A DNA stretch of 64,000 nucleotides from Flavobacteriales bacterium (GTDB taxonomy: Bacteria; Bacteroidota; Bacteroidia; Flavobacteriales_F; PHOS-HE28). The notes beneath the pieces were generated by a model that ran no database searches, had not been told where the DNA came from, and was given only the letters and a program-made list of their open reading frames with translations. A program made the translations under genes and the position numbers. The DNA is taken from positions 124,001 through 188,000 of the forward strand of contig JAHBUK010000006.1 of NCBI GenBank assembly GCA_019638115.1. The letters run 5' to 3'. Shown one piece after another: positions 1-8,036 of the stretch (position 1 is its first letter; each line of letters opens with the position of its first letter).

Positions 1-957
1 GGTAAGGCAGAGGTTCAGGAGGGCTATTCCAGCGAAGGTCATGGCCACTTGTGCATCGCTGAGCCCGGCATAGCTCAAGTGGTGCGTGGTGTGGTCGCGG
101 CCCCCCACGAACGGGGACTTTCCGCGCATCAGGCGGTTTATGAAGACCGTGGTGGTGTCCGCTATGGGCAGCAGGAAAACGATGAGCACCGCCACCAACT
201 GCCGGTCGTGCTCCAGCGCGCCGTAGGGTGAGGGCGTGTTCCAGAACAGGCGGATGCCGACGAAGGCAAGGAACACGCCCAGGAACTGGCTGCCCGTGTC
301 GCCCATGAACATGCTGGAGGGGTTCCAGTTGAAGAAGAGGAAGCCACCGAGGGCCGCCGTGGTGCCCACCAACAGCACCATGTACACGTGGTCCAACGGA
401 CCTTGCAGGGCCATGGCCAGCGCGCCGGTCACCAATATGGCGATGGATACCAGCGTGGTGATGCCGTCCATGTTGTCCAGCATGTTGATGGAGTTCATCA
501 TGCCCACCACCCAGAGCAGGGTAAGCACGATGTTGAGCCATGGGCTGTCGAAGAGCTCGATGCGTGTGCCGGAAGCGATGAGCAGTGCGCCACAGGCCAG
601 TTGCACGGTGAATTTCAGCAGCGGCCGGGTGTTGTAGGCGTCGTCCGCCAGGCCCATGAGAAAGCCGAGCGAGGTGGCTGCCAAAAGGCCGAGCAGTTCG
701 GGGCGGAGCGCATCCTGGTAAAGGCCGGGGAAGAGCACGCCGTGCAGGGAGAAGCAGGCCAGGAAGAGGATGTAGAAACCGATGCCGCCGAAGGCCGGTT
801 TGTAGGTGCTGCTCCAGCGTTCCAACAGGGGCGCCCCATCGCGCATGCCCAACGTGCGGGCAAAGCGCATGAAGAGGGAGTTCACCAACAGGCTGAACAC
901 CAGCGACGCAAAGAAGAGCCCTGCGTAGATGAGGAAGAGCTGAGGCGTGGCGTACAT
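1..957 (-). CDS. WecA/TagO/MraY-type glycosyl-phosphate transferase (partial, 3' end outside window)
   Basis: Integral membrane enzyme that would transfer a sugar-1-phosphate to undecaprenyl phosphate, the first committed step of a lipid-linked glycan. About 319 residues are visible and the frame stays open to base 1. It has many hydrophobic segments and the family motifs: NMLDNMDG (Asp pair), FMGDTGS, and the cytoplasmic GGRDHTTHHL loop. The start is the ATG at 957 (MYATPQLF), 12 bases after the stop of the rfbC-like gene, so it is the last visible gene of a minus-strand polysaccharide cluster with rfbC, wzc and wza. The context favours exopolysaccharide or O-antigen initiation (WecA-like) over peptidoglycan MraY. 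The exact sugar cannot be read from sequence. Confidence 0.88.
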   Translation of the reverse strand, partial: MYATPQLFLIYAGLFFASLVFSLLVNSLFMRFARTLGMRDGAPLLERWSSTYKPAFGGIGFYILFLACFSLHGVLFPGLYQDALRPELLGLLAATSLGFLMGLADDAYNTRPLLKFTVQLACGALLIASGTRIELFDSPWLNIVLTLLWVVGMMNSINMLDNMDGITTLVSIAILVTGALAMALQGPLDHVYMVLLVGTTAALGGFLFFNWNPSSMFMGDTGSQFLGVFLAFVGIRLFWNTPSPYGALEHDRQLVAVLIVFLLPIADTTTVFINRLMRGKSPFVGGRDHTTHHLSYAGLSDAQVAMTFAGIALLNLCLT

Positions 958-969
958 GGGTGTACTGGA

Positions 970-1521
970 TCAGTGCGCCAAGGAAGCGGAAAAATCAGCG
1001 TACGATAGACCTTGTTGGTCCTTTTCACTCACAAGCGGTGTGTCAATTCCCCAGTCTATGCCCAGGTCCTTGTCGTTCCAGCGGATGGTGCGCTCTGCCG
1101 AAGGGCTGTAGTAGGCGGTGCACTTGTAGGAGAACACGGTGCGGTCCTCCAAGGCCAGAAAGCCGTGTGCGAAGCCGGGGGGGATCCACAGCATGGTGCG
1201 CTCCTTGTCATCGAGCCGCAGCTTGAAATGCTGGCCGCGCGTGGGGCTGGCGGCGCGGATGTCCACCACCACGTCCAGCACGGCACCGGCTATCACCCGC
1301 ACCAGCTTGCCCTGCGCATGCGGGGCCATTTGGAAGTGCAGGCCGCGCAGCACGTGCCGGTGGCTCATGCTCTCGTTGTCCTGCACGAATGCATCGTGCA
1401 CACCGGTGGCATCCGCGAAACGTTGGGCGTTCCAAGTCTCCAGAAAATGGCCGCGCGCATCGGCGAACACGGCCGGCCGGATCACCAGCAGGCCTTCAAG
1501 GGGTGTGGTCTGTACTTGCAT
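970..1521 (-). CDS. rfbC: dTDP-4-dehydrorhamnose 3,5-epimerase
   Basis: Cupin-fold epimerase of the dTDP-L-rhamnose pathway; about 183 residues, the usual family size. Recognisable motifs are DARGHFLETW, QDNESMSHRHVLRGLHFQ (with the conserved His of the active site), WIPPGFAHGFLALED and the YKCTAYYSP segment with the catalytic-region Tyr. I prefer the ATG at 1521 (MQVQTTPLEG) over an in-frame upstream start at 1542, because the latter would overlap the end of wzc; the chosen start lies five bases after the wzc stop. Partner genes rfbA, rfbB and rfbD are not in this window. The gene probably supplies rhamnose or a related deoxysugar to the polysaccharide built by the neighbours. Confidence 0.9.
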   Translation of the reverse strand: MQVQTTPLEGLLVIRPAVFADARGHFLETWNAQRFADATGVHDAFVQDNESMSHRHVLRGLHFQMAPHAQGKLVRVIAGAVLDVVVDIRAASPTRGQHFKLRLDDKERTMLWIPPGFAHGFLALEDRTVFSYKCTAYYSPSAERTIRWNDKDLGIDWGIDTPLVSEKDQQGLSYADFSASLAH

Positions 1522-1526
1522 CAGGA

Positions 1527-3980
1527 TCAACCGAACAACCAACCGAAGAGTCCGGAGGACGGCTTCCGTGAAGCCTTGTCCTCATAATAGCCGCCACCAT
1601 ATCCGGTACCATAGCCATAGCCGTAACCGTAGCCATAACCATAGTTGTAGCCGTACTTGTTGCGCTCAATGTCCACCCCGTTCAGGATGGTGCTCAAGCG
1701 GGCAATGCTGTTCTCGTTGATCAGGCGGTCCACGTTCTGCACGAACTGCTTCTTGCTGTAGTCCGCGCGGAAGATGTAGATCGGGTAATCCGCGCGCTGG
1801 ATCATGGGGATGCCATCGGTCACCAGGCCCACCGGCGGGTTGTCTATCAGCACCACATCATACACGGTGCGCAGGTGCTCCAGCAACTTGGTCATCCACT
1901 CCCCGATGATGAGTTCCGAGGGATTCGGCGGAATGGGGCCTGCTGTGATGAAGTGGAGGTCCTTCAGGTTGCTTTTTTGAATGCAGGCTTCCAGGCTGTC
2001 CTTGCCGATCAGCAGGGTGCTCATGCCACGGATGTTCTCCACGCCGAAGCCCAAGTGGATCTTCGGTTTGCGCATGTCGAGGTCGAGGATGATGACCTTC
2101 TTGCCGCTGATGGCGATGATGCCGGCCAGGTTGATGGCCACGAAGGTCTTGCCTTCGCCGGAGATGGTGCTTGTGATGGCGATCAGCTTCGGACCGGGGG
2201 AGTTGTCCACGAACTGCAGGTTGGTGCGAATGCTGCGGAAACTCTCTGCGATCAGCGATTTGGGGTTCTTGTCGATCAGCAGCTGGCTGATGGGGATCTC
2301 CTTCTTGTACTTGGGCACCATGCCCAGTATGCCGATGCTCGCATTGGAGAGCTTGGCGATATCGTGCAGGCTGGTGATGTTGTTGTGCAGGATGTAGCGG
2401 ATCAGCACGATCAGCAGGCTCACGATCACCCCGGTGATGAGGTAGGAAGTGAAGATGACGTTGCGCTTGGGACTGATGGGGAAAACGGCCACCACGGCTT
2501 CTTCCAGGATACGGTTCTCGCTCACCGCACCGGCTTTGCTGATGCGGTATTCGATGTCCTTCTCCAGCAGTTGGGTGTAGTACTTCTCGTTGATGTTGAA
2601 GAGGCGTGTGATGCGGGCGTACTGCAGTTCCTTTTCGGGCAGCGAGAGGAACTGTGCTTCGAAAGCGGCCAGGTGCTGTTCAATGTCCGCCCTTCTGTCC
2701 TCGGCGCGCTCGCGCATGGTGTAGATGCTCTCCAGTACCATGCGCTTCTGCACTTCTATCTGGTACTCCAGGCTCTTCATGGCGTAGTTGGCATCCGTGG
2801 CCTCGCCGGTCAATGAGTTGCGGGTGTTCAGCAGCCTCTGCAACTCGGTTATCATGGGCGACAGCGGGCGCTCGAACTGGGTGCCCACCAGCAAGGGCAT
2901 CAGGTCGAAGGCTTGGATCTCCGGGAATGGTTTGTCCGTGGCGCGTTCGATCTCCTTCAGCAGACTGATGTCCATGGTGAGGGTCACCAGTTCCTCCTCG
3001 AATTCCTTGGTGCGCTGCAGGTAGATGGGGGTAAGCTGCTGCAGGTCGGCCACCCGGTTCTCCATCTTGAAGGTCTGCAGGCGGAATTCCGAATCGCGCA
3101 ACTGCTCGAACACGGTGTCCTTCTGGCTGCGGATGAAACGGATGATGCTCTCAGCACTCTCGTTGCGGCGCTCTATGTCGTATTCTATGAAGGTTTCCGC
3201 CATGGCCTGTGCCATGTCCTTCGCCAGCAGGCTGTTCTGGTCCTTGCAGATGACCTCCACCGTTTTGGCGCTCGCATCCATGATGGAAACTTGCACACGG
3301 CCCCAATAGCGGCTCAGCAGGAAAGCCGGGGAGTTGATACGGAAGTGGTACACCATCTGCTGGTCGGCATCGGTGACCACGTCCATGTCGCTCAGGTCGA
3401 GCACGAAGCTGAAGTGTGGCGTGCGCACCACTTCGCCGCGGCGGAAGGTGTAGGAGAACTGCTCGCCGCCAATGCCGTAGTTGAGCGTGAATTCCTGGGG
3501 GCGGGTCAGGTCCAGGAACACGGGTACGTCCATCACCTGCTTGTCCAGCACGCTCAGGGAGCGCACCTTGAAGAAGGAGCGCGTGTAATACTCTTCGGTA
3601 AGGATCTGGCCCTTGTTGAAATAGCTCACCTCCAAAGGCAGTTTGCGCAGCACTTTGGTGAGGAAGAACTTCGAGCGCATCAATTCCACATCGGCCTGCA
3701 GGGTCTTGTCCTCGCCGAAATCGCTCATGCTCAACACCTGTTGCGCGGTGTTCTTTTCGCGCAGCTGCAGTATGGAACGCGACTCGTAGGTGGGGGCGGT
3801 GTAGCGCAGGAACACGAAGGCAGCGGCGAGCGCTGCCAGGATGCACATGATGATCCAGATCAGGCTGCGCTGAACGATGTAGATGAACAGCCCCAGCTCG
3901 AACTCATTGCTGAAGTTCGTGATGCGCTCCTTGTAACTCTCGAAGTTGAGATTACGCTGGCTGATGTCCTCGCTTAGCAT
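1527..3980 (-). CDS. wzc: Exopolysaccharide co-polymerase / tyrosine autokinase (Wzc-like)
   Basis: 817-residue inner-membrane BY-kinase controlling polysaccharide chain length and export. Order: N-terminal cytoplasmic stretch, TM1 near residues 38-58, a large periplasmic Wzz/GNVR region with coiled coil, TM2 near 510-530, then the cytoplasmic kinase. Kinase motifs are Walker A (ISGEGKTF, about 605), Walker A' (LDLDMRKPK, about 632) and Walker B (VVLIDNPPVG, about 711). The C-terminus (about 777-800) is a Tyr-Gly repeat of the kind that is autophosphorylated in this family. It sits between the Wza-like lipoprotein (15 bases upstream) and rfbC, so they are likely co-transcribed. The Tyr-Gly tail is encoded by a short tandem repeat (see findings). 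Confidence 0.93.
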   Translation of the reverse strand: MLSEDISQRNLNFESYKERITNFSNEFELGLFIYIVQRSLIWIIMCILAALAAAFVFLRYTAPTYESRSILQLREKNTAQQVLSMSDFGEDKTLQADVELMRSKFFLTKVLRKLPLEVSYFNKGQILTEEYYTRSFFKVRSLSVLDKQVMDVPVFLDLTRPQEFTLNYGIGGEQFSYTFRRGEVVRTPHFSFVLDLSDMDVVTDADQQMVYHFRINSPAFLLSRYWGRVQVSIMDASAKTVEVICKDQNSLLAKDMAQAMAETFIEYDIERRNESAESIIRFIRSQKDTVFEQLRDSEFRLQTFKMENRVADLQQLTPIYLQRTKEFEEELVTLTMDISLLKEIERATDKPFPEIQAFDLMPLLVGTQFERPLSPMITELQRLLNTRNSLTGEATDANYAMKSLEYQIEVQKRMVLESIYTMRERAEDRRADIEQHLAAFEAQFLSLPEKELQYARITRLFNINEKYYTQLLEKDIEYRISKAGAVSENRILEEAVVAVFPISPKRNVIFTSYLITGVIVSLLIVLIRYILHNNITSLHDIAKLSNASIGILGMVPKYKKEIPISQLLIDKNPKSLIAESFRSIRTNLQFVDNSPGPKLIAITSTISGEGKTFVAINLAGIIAISGKKVIILDLDMRKPKIHLGFGVENIRGMSTLLIGKDSLEACIQKSNLKDLHFITAGPIPPNPSELIIGEWMTKLLEHLRTVYDVVLIDNPPVGLVTDGIPMIQRADYPIYIFRADYSKKQFVQNVDRLINENSIARLSTILNGVDIERNKYGYNYGYGYGYGYGYGTGYGGGYYEDKASRKPSSGLFGWLFG

Positions 3981-3995
3981 CCGGGCGGGACTGGC

Positions 3996-4775
3996 TTAGT
4001 TGAAGCTTCGGGTAAGGCTTATCACAAGCAGCACCGTGGTGAGCAGTGTTACGATCGGCGCCAGGTCGTACAGGGCCTGGCGGGCCAGTTCGGGGTTCGG
4101 CTGCACGTACACCACGTCATCCCCCTGCATCACGATGTCGCCGTACTTCAGGCCCGTGATGTCCGAAAGGTCGAACTGGTAAACCTTGCGTTGGTTCGTG
4201 GATGGGTCCAAGCGGAAGAGCTTCACCTTGCGTGCATCGCCGCGGCGGTTCAGGCCCCCTGCCATGCCAAGCACTTCAAGCAGGGTGGTGTTGTTGTTCT
4301 CCAAGGGGATCCAGCGCGCATCGCCACCGCCGCCGGGATATACCACCACGCGCCGGTTCACCACCTGCAACTGCACGAAGGGACGTACATAGAACTCCTT
4401 GTACAGCGATTCCAGGAACAGTTCAGCCTCACGGGTGGACATGCCGGTAACGGCTATCCGGCCCAGCAGGGGCAGCTTCACCATGCCATCGTATTCCACC
4501 GTGTAGGTGAACACCATTCGGTTCAGGAAGCGGGCCTCCTGGCTGGCGCCTTCGGACACCAGGTCGATCATTTTGAAGCCATCGTTGGCAAAGAGGCGGA
4601 ACTGCAGCACGTCGTTCGGCTGTATCCGGGCCTCCAACGCGGCGGAGTCCAGGTAGGCGTCGAAGACGAAGTCGTTCGGCGTCTTGAACATGATGTCGCG
4701 GTTGATCGTGCAGCCGGTCAGCAGTACCGCACCGATCAGGGGGGCGAGCAGGTGTTTCAGGGAAAGGCGCTCCAT
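3996..4775 (-). CDS. Polysaccharide export outer-membrane lipoprotein (Wza/SLBB family)
   Basis: About 259 residues. The N-terminus MERLSLKHLLAPL is followed by a lipobox, LLTGC, giving a lipid-anchored outer-membrane protein. A Poly_export domain (LQPNDVLQFRLF-like region, then YTVEYDGMVKLPLLGRI) and an SLBB-like segment (VVYPGGGGDARWIPLENN) follow; one hydrophobic helix near the end (LAPIVTLLTTVLLVISL) could be the membrane-spanning part. The start was placed at ATG 4775 rather than 4817, because only this start gives a proper lipoprotein signal and because a TACTTTTGC promoter element lies nine bases upstream, inside the longer version. It directly precedes wzc, the usual pairing for Wzy-dependent export. 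Confidence 0.9.
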   Translation of the reverse strand: MERLSLKHLLAPLIGAVLLTGCTINRDIMFKTPNDFVFDAYLDSAALEARIQPNDVLQFRLFANDGFKMIDLVSEGASQEARFLNRMVFTYTVEYDGMVKLPLLGRIAVTGMSTREAELFLESLYKEFYVRPFVQLQVVNRRVVVYPGGGGDARWIPLENNNTTLLEVLGMAGGLNRRGDARKVKLFRLDPSTNQRKVYQFDLSDITGLKYGDIVMQGDDVVYVQPNPELARQALYDLAPIVTLLTTVLLVISLTRSFN

Positions 4776-4784
4776 GGGATGCGG

Positions 4785-4793
4785 GCAAAAGTA
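4785..4793 (-). promoter_or_regulatory. Bacteroidota -7 element (TACTTTTGC) for the wza-wzc genes
   Basis: Read on the minus strand this is TACTTTTGC, matching the Bacteroidota -7 consensus TAnnTTTG. It lies nine bases upstream of the ATG at 4775 and excludes the longer start at 4817. Confidence 0.6.
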
Positions 4794-4813
4794 ACGATCC
4801 CCGCACGCGGCGA

Positions 4814-6040
4814 TCAATTCAGCAGCGAGCGGTAAAGTTCGGCGGTGTCGTTCACCAGTCTGGTGTAGTGGTAGCGCTCGCGCACATGCTCCCAGCCGCC
4901 GCGCCCCATGCGCGTTCGCAGCTCGGCGTCGTTCACCAGGCGCATCAGGTGGTCGCGCAGACCGGCCGCATCGCCGCTGGCGCTCAGCAGGGCCGTGCGC
5001 TCGGGCAGCACCACGTTCTCTATGCCGCCCACCCGCGTGCTCACCACCGGGCGGTTGGCCGCTTGTGCTTCTATGAGGCTCACCGGCGTGCCCTCGTTCA
5101 GTGAGGTCAGCATCACGATGTCCACACCGGCGTTCACCACATCCACCTCCTTGATCCAGCTGGTAAAGGTGACCGTGGCACGCGGCACCATGGCCTTGCC
5201 ATTGACCCCGTGGCCGAAACCATGGCCGTTGAAGAAAGGGCCGCTGGCGCGCGAGAGGCCAAGCGCCTCGGCGCGCTGCTCCAGCCGTTCGCGCTCCTCG
5301 CCGTCGCCCACCACGAAGGCGCGCACCGGCTTGCCGCTCTCCCGCGCCACATCGGCCACCACCTGCAGAAAGAGGTCGTGGTTCTTGATCGGCACCAGCC
5401 GCCCAACGATGCCGATGGCGATCTCATCGTCGGCCAGGCCATAGACCTTGCGGAAAAGCGTGCGCTTGGCCTGCTGGTCCTCTTGGAAGCGGCTCAGGTC
5501 GAAGCCCAGGGGGATCACGCTCACCTTGTCGGCCTTGCAGATGCGGTGCTGTTCCACCAGTTCCTGCTTCTGCATGTCGCTGATGGCGATGATGCGGGTG
5601 CTGCGGCGGGCCAGGTAGCGCTCTATGTTCTTGTAGAGCGCCGTGCGCAGCGGCCCGAAGTAGCTGTGGAACACGTGCCCGTGGAAGGTGTGTACGATGG
5701 CCTTCACCCCGGCATCCGCGGCGGCCATACGGCCCACGGCACCGGCCTTGGCGGCGTGGGTGTGTACGATGTCCGGCTTGAACTCCCGGATCAGCTGCCG
5801 GATGCGGCGGTAGGCATCGCGGTCGCGCCAGGGGGCCACCTCGCGCTGCAGCTCGGGTAGGATCAGCGGCGTTACGCCCACCTTGTCCAAAATGTGCTGG
5901 CTGGCGGCTTCCGTGGCCTCCTGGCTGCCGCCCACCAGCAGGGTCTCAAACTCGCTGGGCAGGTAGCGCGACAGGTAGGCGGCGTTGTGCGTGGGGCCAC
6001 CCAGGTTGAAGCGGTTCAGGATGCGGAGGATGCGCGGCAT
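4814..6040 (-). CDS. Glycosyltransferase family 4 (GT-B fold)
   Basis: 408-residue retaining glycosyltransferase that would add a sugar to the lipid-linked repeat unit. The N-terminal domain starts MPRILRILNRFNLGGPTHNA, the Gly-rich loop common in GT4 enzymes, followed by VHTHAAKAGAVGR and FHGHVFHSYFG. The C-terminal nucleotide-sugar domain contains GIVGRLVPIKNHDLFL and the E-x7-E type motif NEGTPVSLIEAQAANRPVV. An open frame continues upstream to 6457, but that part is antisense-like to asnB and starts inside it; the ATG at 6040 fits the domain start and has a TACCTTCGC element 12 bases upstream. Donor and acceptor cannot be deduced. Confidence 0.9.
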   Translation of the reverse strand: MPRILRILNRFNLGGPTHNAAYLSRYLPSEFETLLVGGSQEATEAASQHILDKVGVTPLILPELQREVAPWRDRDAYRRIRQLIREFKPDIVHTHAAKAGAVGRMAAADAGVKAIVHTFHGHVFHSYFGPLRTALYKNIERYLARRSTRIIAISDMQKQELVEQHRICKADKVSVIPLGFDLSRFQEDQQAKRTLFRKVYGLADDEIAIGIVGRLVPIKNHDLFLQVVADVARESGKPVRAFVVGDGEERERLEQRAEALGLSRASGPFFNGHGFGHGVNGKAMVPRATVTFTSWIKEVDVVNAGVDIVMLTSLNEGTPVSLIEAQAANRPVVSTRVGGIENVVLPERTALLSASGDAAGLRDHLMRLVNDAELRTRMGRGGWEHVRERYHYTRLVNDTAELYRSLLN

Positions 6041-6052
6041 GCGTGGAGCGGG

Positions 6053-6061
6053 GCGAAGGTA
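6053..6061 (-). promoter_or_regulatory. -7 element TACCTTCGC upstream of the GT4 gene
   Basis: TACCTTCGC on the minus strand, 12 bases before the ATG at 6040. It supports the short start of the glycosyltransferase. Confidence 0.55.
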
Positions 6062-6080
6062 GGGGCGCTCGGTGCTCCGC

Positions 6081-7955
6081 TTAGCGGCGCTGGCGTTCCC
6101 ACCATGCCAGGTAGACGAGCAAGGCATGCATGGTTGCCTGTGCCTGGCCGGGATTGTTGCTGGCCAAGCGGGCGCGCACCTGCTGCACCGCGCTCCAGTC
6201 CAGTCCGGCCGCCTCCACCTTGGCGCGATGCAGGTGGCCGTCCAGCAACGCCGCCAAGGGGCCCTGCAGCAGCTCGCGCAAGGGCACCTCGAAACCCTGC
6301 TTGCGACGGCCCAGGATGGAGGGCGGTAGCAGATCGCCGAAGGCCTGGTGCAGGATCGCCTTGCCACACCCACGCTGGAACTTCGCTTCCGCCGGCAGGC
6401 TGAAGGCGAACTCCACGATGCGGCGGTCCAGGAAGGGGGGGCGCACCTCCAGCCCATGGGCCATGCTCGTCAGGTCCACCTTGTGCAGCATGTCGTTGGG
6501 CAGCACCGTCAGCACGTCGGCCAGCAGGGCGCCGTTCACGCCGGGCAGCAGCTGCACACCACGGCTCATCAAGTGCTCGCGGTCGTCAAGCTCTATGGGG
6601 GCGATAGCCACCTTCACCAGCCGCTGGGCGTCACCGTCCAGGTCGAAGTTGGCCAGGTTCAGCCAGCGTTGCTCCGCCGAAGAACCGGCGGCCTGTGCGA
6701 AGCGGTGCAGCTTGCGGAAGGTATCGGTGATGCGGTTGTTGCGCGAGCGGGGCAGGTGGCGCCACAGCCCACCCAGCGCCAGCACGGCCTTTTCCGCCGC
6801 GCCCGGCGAGCGGTAGCGCAGCTCGGCCTGGTGCTTCCGGTAGCCGCCGAAGAGCTCGTCCGCCCCGTCGCCGCTCAGGGCCACGGTCACGTGCTTGCGC
6901 GTTTCGCGGCACAGGATGAAGGCCGGTAGCGCGCTGCTGTCCGCAAAGGGTTCGTCGATCGCCTGCAACAGATCGCTGTAGGCCGCCGCCAGCTCCTCGC
7001 GCGTGAGCTTGAAGGTGCGGTGCTCCGAGCCGATGTGGCGCGCCACCTCCTCGGCATGGCGCGTCTCGTCGAAGTAGGGATCGTCCGCAAAGCCGATGCT
7101 GAAGGTGTGCAGGCCGCGGTGGTGGCGCGCCGCCAGGGCGCTCACGATGCTGCTGTCCAGCCCCCCGCTCAGGAAGGTGCCGATCGGCACATCGCTCACC
7201 AGCCGCAGCCGCACCGCATCTTCCAGCAAGTCGCGTATGTGGCCAACCGGCTCGCTGCGTTTCGGGTACTGCCGGGCGGCTTCCACCAGGTCGTACCAGG
7301 GCGCCACTTCCAACTTGCCGCCCTGCACGCGCAACAGGTGACCCGGCAGCAGCTTGTGCGCATCGCTGCGGATGCTGTGCGGCGCTGCGATGTAGTGGTA
7401 CTCGAAATAGTTCAGCAGGCTGTGACGGTCCACCGCGGCACCTGGTGCAAGGGCATCCAGTACACGCAGTTCGCTGCCGAAGAGCAGGTGCCCTTGCCGC
7501 TCGCACCACCACAGCGGCTTTATGCCGAAGCGGTCGCGCGCCACCAGCAGGTTGTCCGTTTCCGCATCGTGGATGGCCAGCGCGAAGAAGCCGTTCAGCG
7601 CGTGCAGAAAGGCCTCGCCCAGCACCGTGTACAGGCGCAGCACCACCTCGGTGTCCGTGCCGCTGCGGAAACGGTGGCCCTGCGCCTCCAGGCCCGCGCG
7701 CAGCTCCTGGAAGTTGAAGACCTCGCCGTTGAACACCATGGTGTAGCGGCCGCCATCATCGGTAAAGGGCTGGTGCCCCGCCGCACTGGTGTCGATGATG
7801 CTCAGCCGCCGGTGGCCCAGCACCGCGCTGCCCTGTGCGTAGCTGCCTTCATCGTCCGGCCCGCGGTGCGCAATGGCCTGCAGGGCATCCGCCATGCGGC
7901 TACCCAACGACGCAGTGCCGGGGTCCAGCTGGTAGCTTCCTGCAATGCCGCACAT
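6081..7955 (-). CDS. asnB: Asparagine synthase (glutamine-hydrolysing)
   Basis: 624 residues. The protein begins MCGIAGSYQLD, so Cys2 is the class II glutamine amidotransferase nucleophile; RGPDDEG and the RLSIIDTSAAGHQPF segment complete the N-terminal domain. The synthetase domain carries the PP-loop GTFLSGGLDSSIVSAL near residue 262 and the later SGDGADELFGGY motif. AsnB paralogues of this length are common in surface-polysaccharide clusters, where some amidate sugar acids rather than make free asparagine; the neighbouring glycosyltransferase and wza/wzc make that reading possible. The sequence alone does not decide between the two roles. The gap to the GT4 gene is about 40 bases. Confidence 0.92.
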   Translation of the reverse strand: MCGIAGSYQLDPGTASLGSRMADALQAIAHRGPDDEGSYAQGSAVLGHRRLSIIDTSAAGHQPFTDDGGRYTMVFNGEVFNFQELRAGLEAQGHRFRSGTDTEVVLRLYTVLGEAFLHALNGFFALAIHDAETDNLLVARDRFGIKPLWWCERQGHLLFGSELRVLDALAPGAAVDRHSLLNYFEYHYIAAPHSIRSDAHKLLPGHLLRVQGGKLEVAPWYDLVEAARQYPKRSEPVGHIRDLLEDAVRLRLVSDVPIGTFLSGGLDSSIVSALAARHHRGLHTFSIGFADDPYFDETRHAEEVARHIGSEHRTFKLTREELAAAYSDLLQAIDEPFADSSALPAFILCRETRKHVTVALSGDGADELFGGYRKHQAELRYRSPGAAEKAVLALGGLWRHLPRSRNNRITDTFRKLHRFAQAAGSSAEQRWLNLANFDLDGDAQRLVKVAIAPIELDDREHLMSRGVQLLPGVNGALLADVLTVLPNDMLHKVDLTSMAHGLEVRPPFLDRRIVEFAFSLPAEAKFQRGCGKAILHQAFGDLLPPSILGRRKQGFEVPLRELLQGPLAALLDGHLHRAKVEAAGLDWSAVQQVRARLASNNPGQAQATMHALLVYLAWWERQRR

Positions 7956-7973
7956 GAGGGAAAGCCGAAAGTT

Positions 7974-8032
7974 GAAACATGAAAGCTGAAAGTTGGAAAG
8001 GCCTCCCTTTCAACTTTCAGCTTTCATGTTTC
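7974..8032. repeat. Perfect 22-bp palindrome between lpd and asnB
   Basis: Left arm 7974-7995 and right arm 8011-8032 are perfect reverse complements over 22 bases, separated by 15 bases. The arms are built from GAAAGC/GAAAGTTG-like simple units. It lies just after the lpd stop (8037) and upstream of the asnB start (7955), both on the minus strand, so it could end lpd transcription, although no T-run follows. See findings for similar palindromes inside the mutase gene. Confidence 0.85.
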
Positions 8033-8036
8033 CCAT

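Noticed and set aside
6041..6457. N-terminal domain of the GT4 glycosyltransferase
   Set aside because: The extra region is Arg/Ser/Trp-rich, overlaps asnB codons, and lies upstream of a promoter element and the conserved GT4 start.
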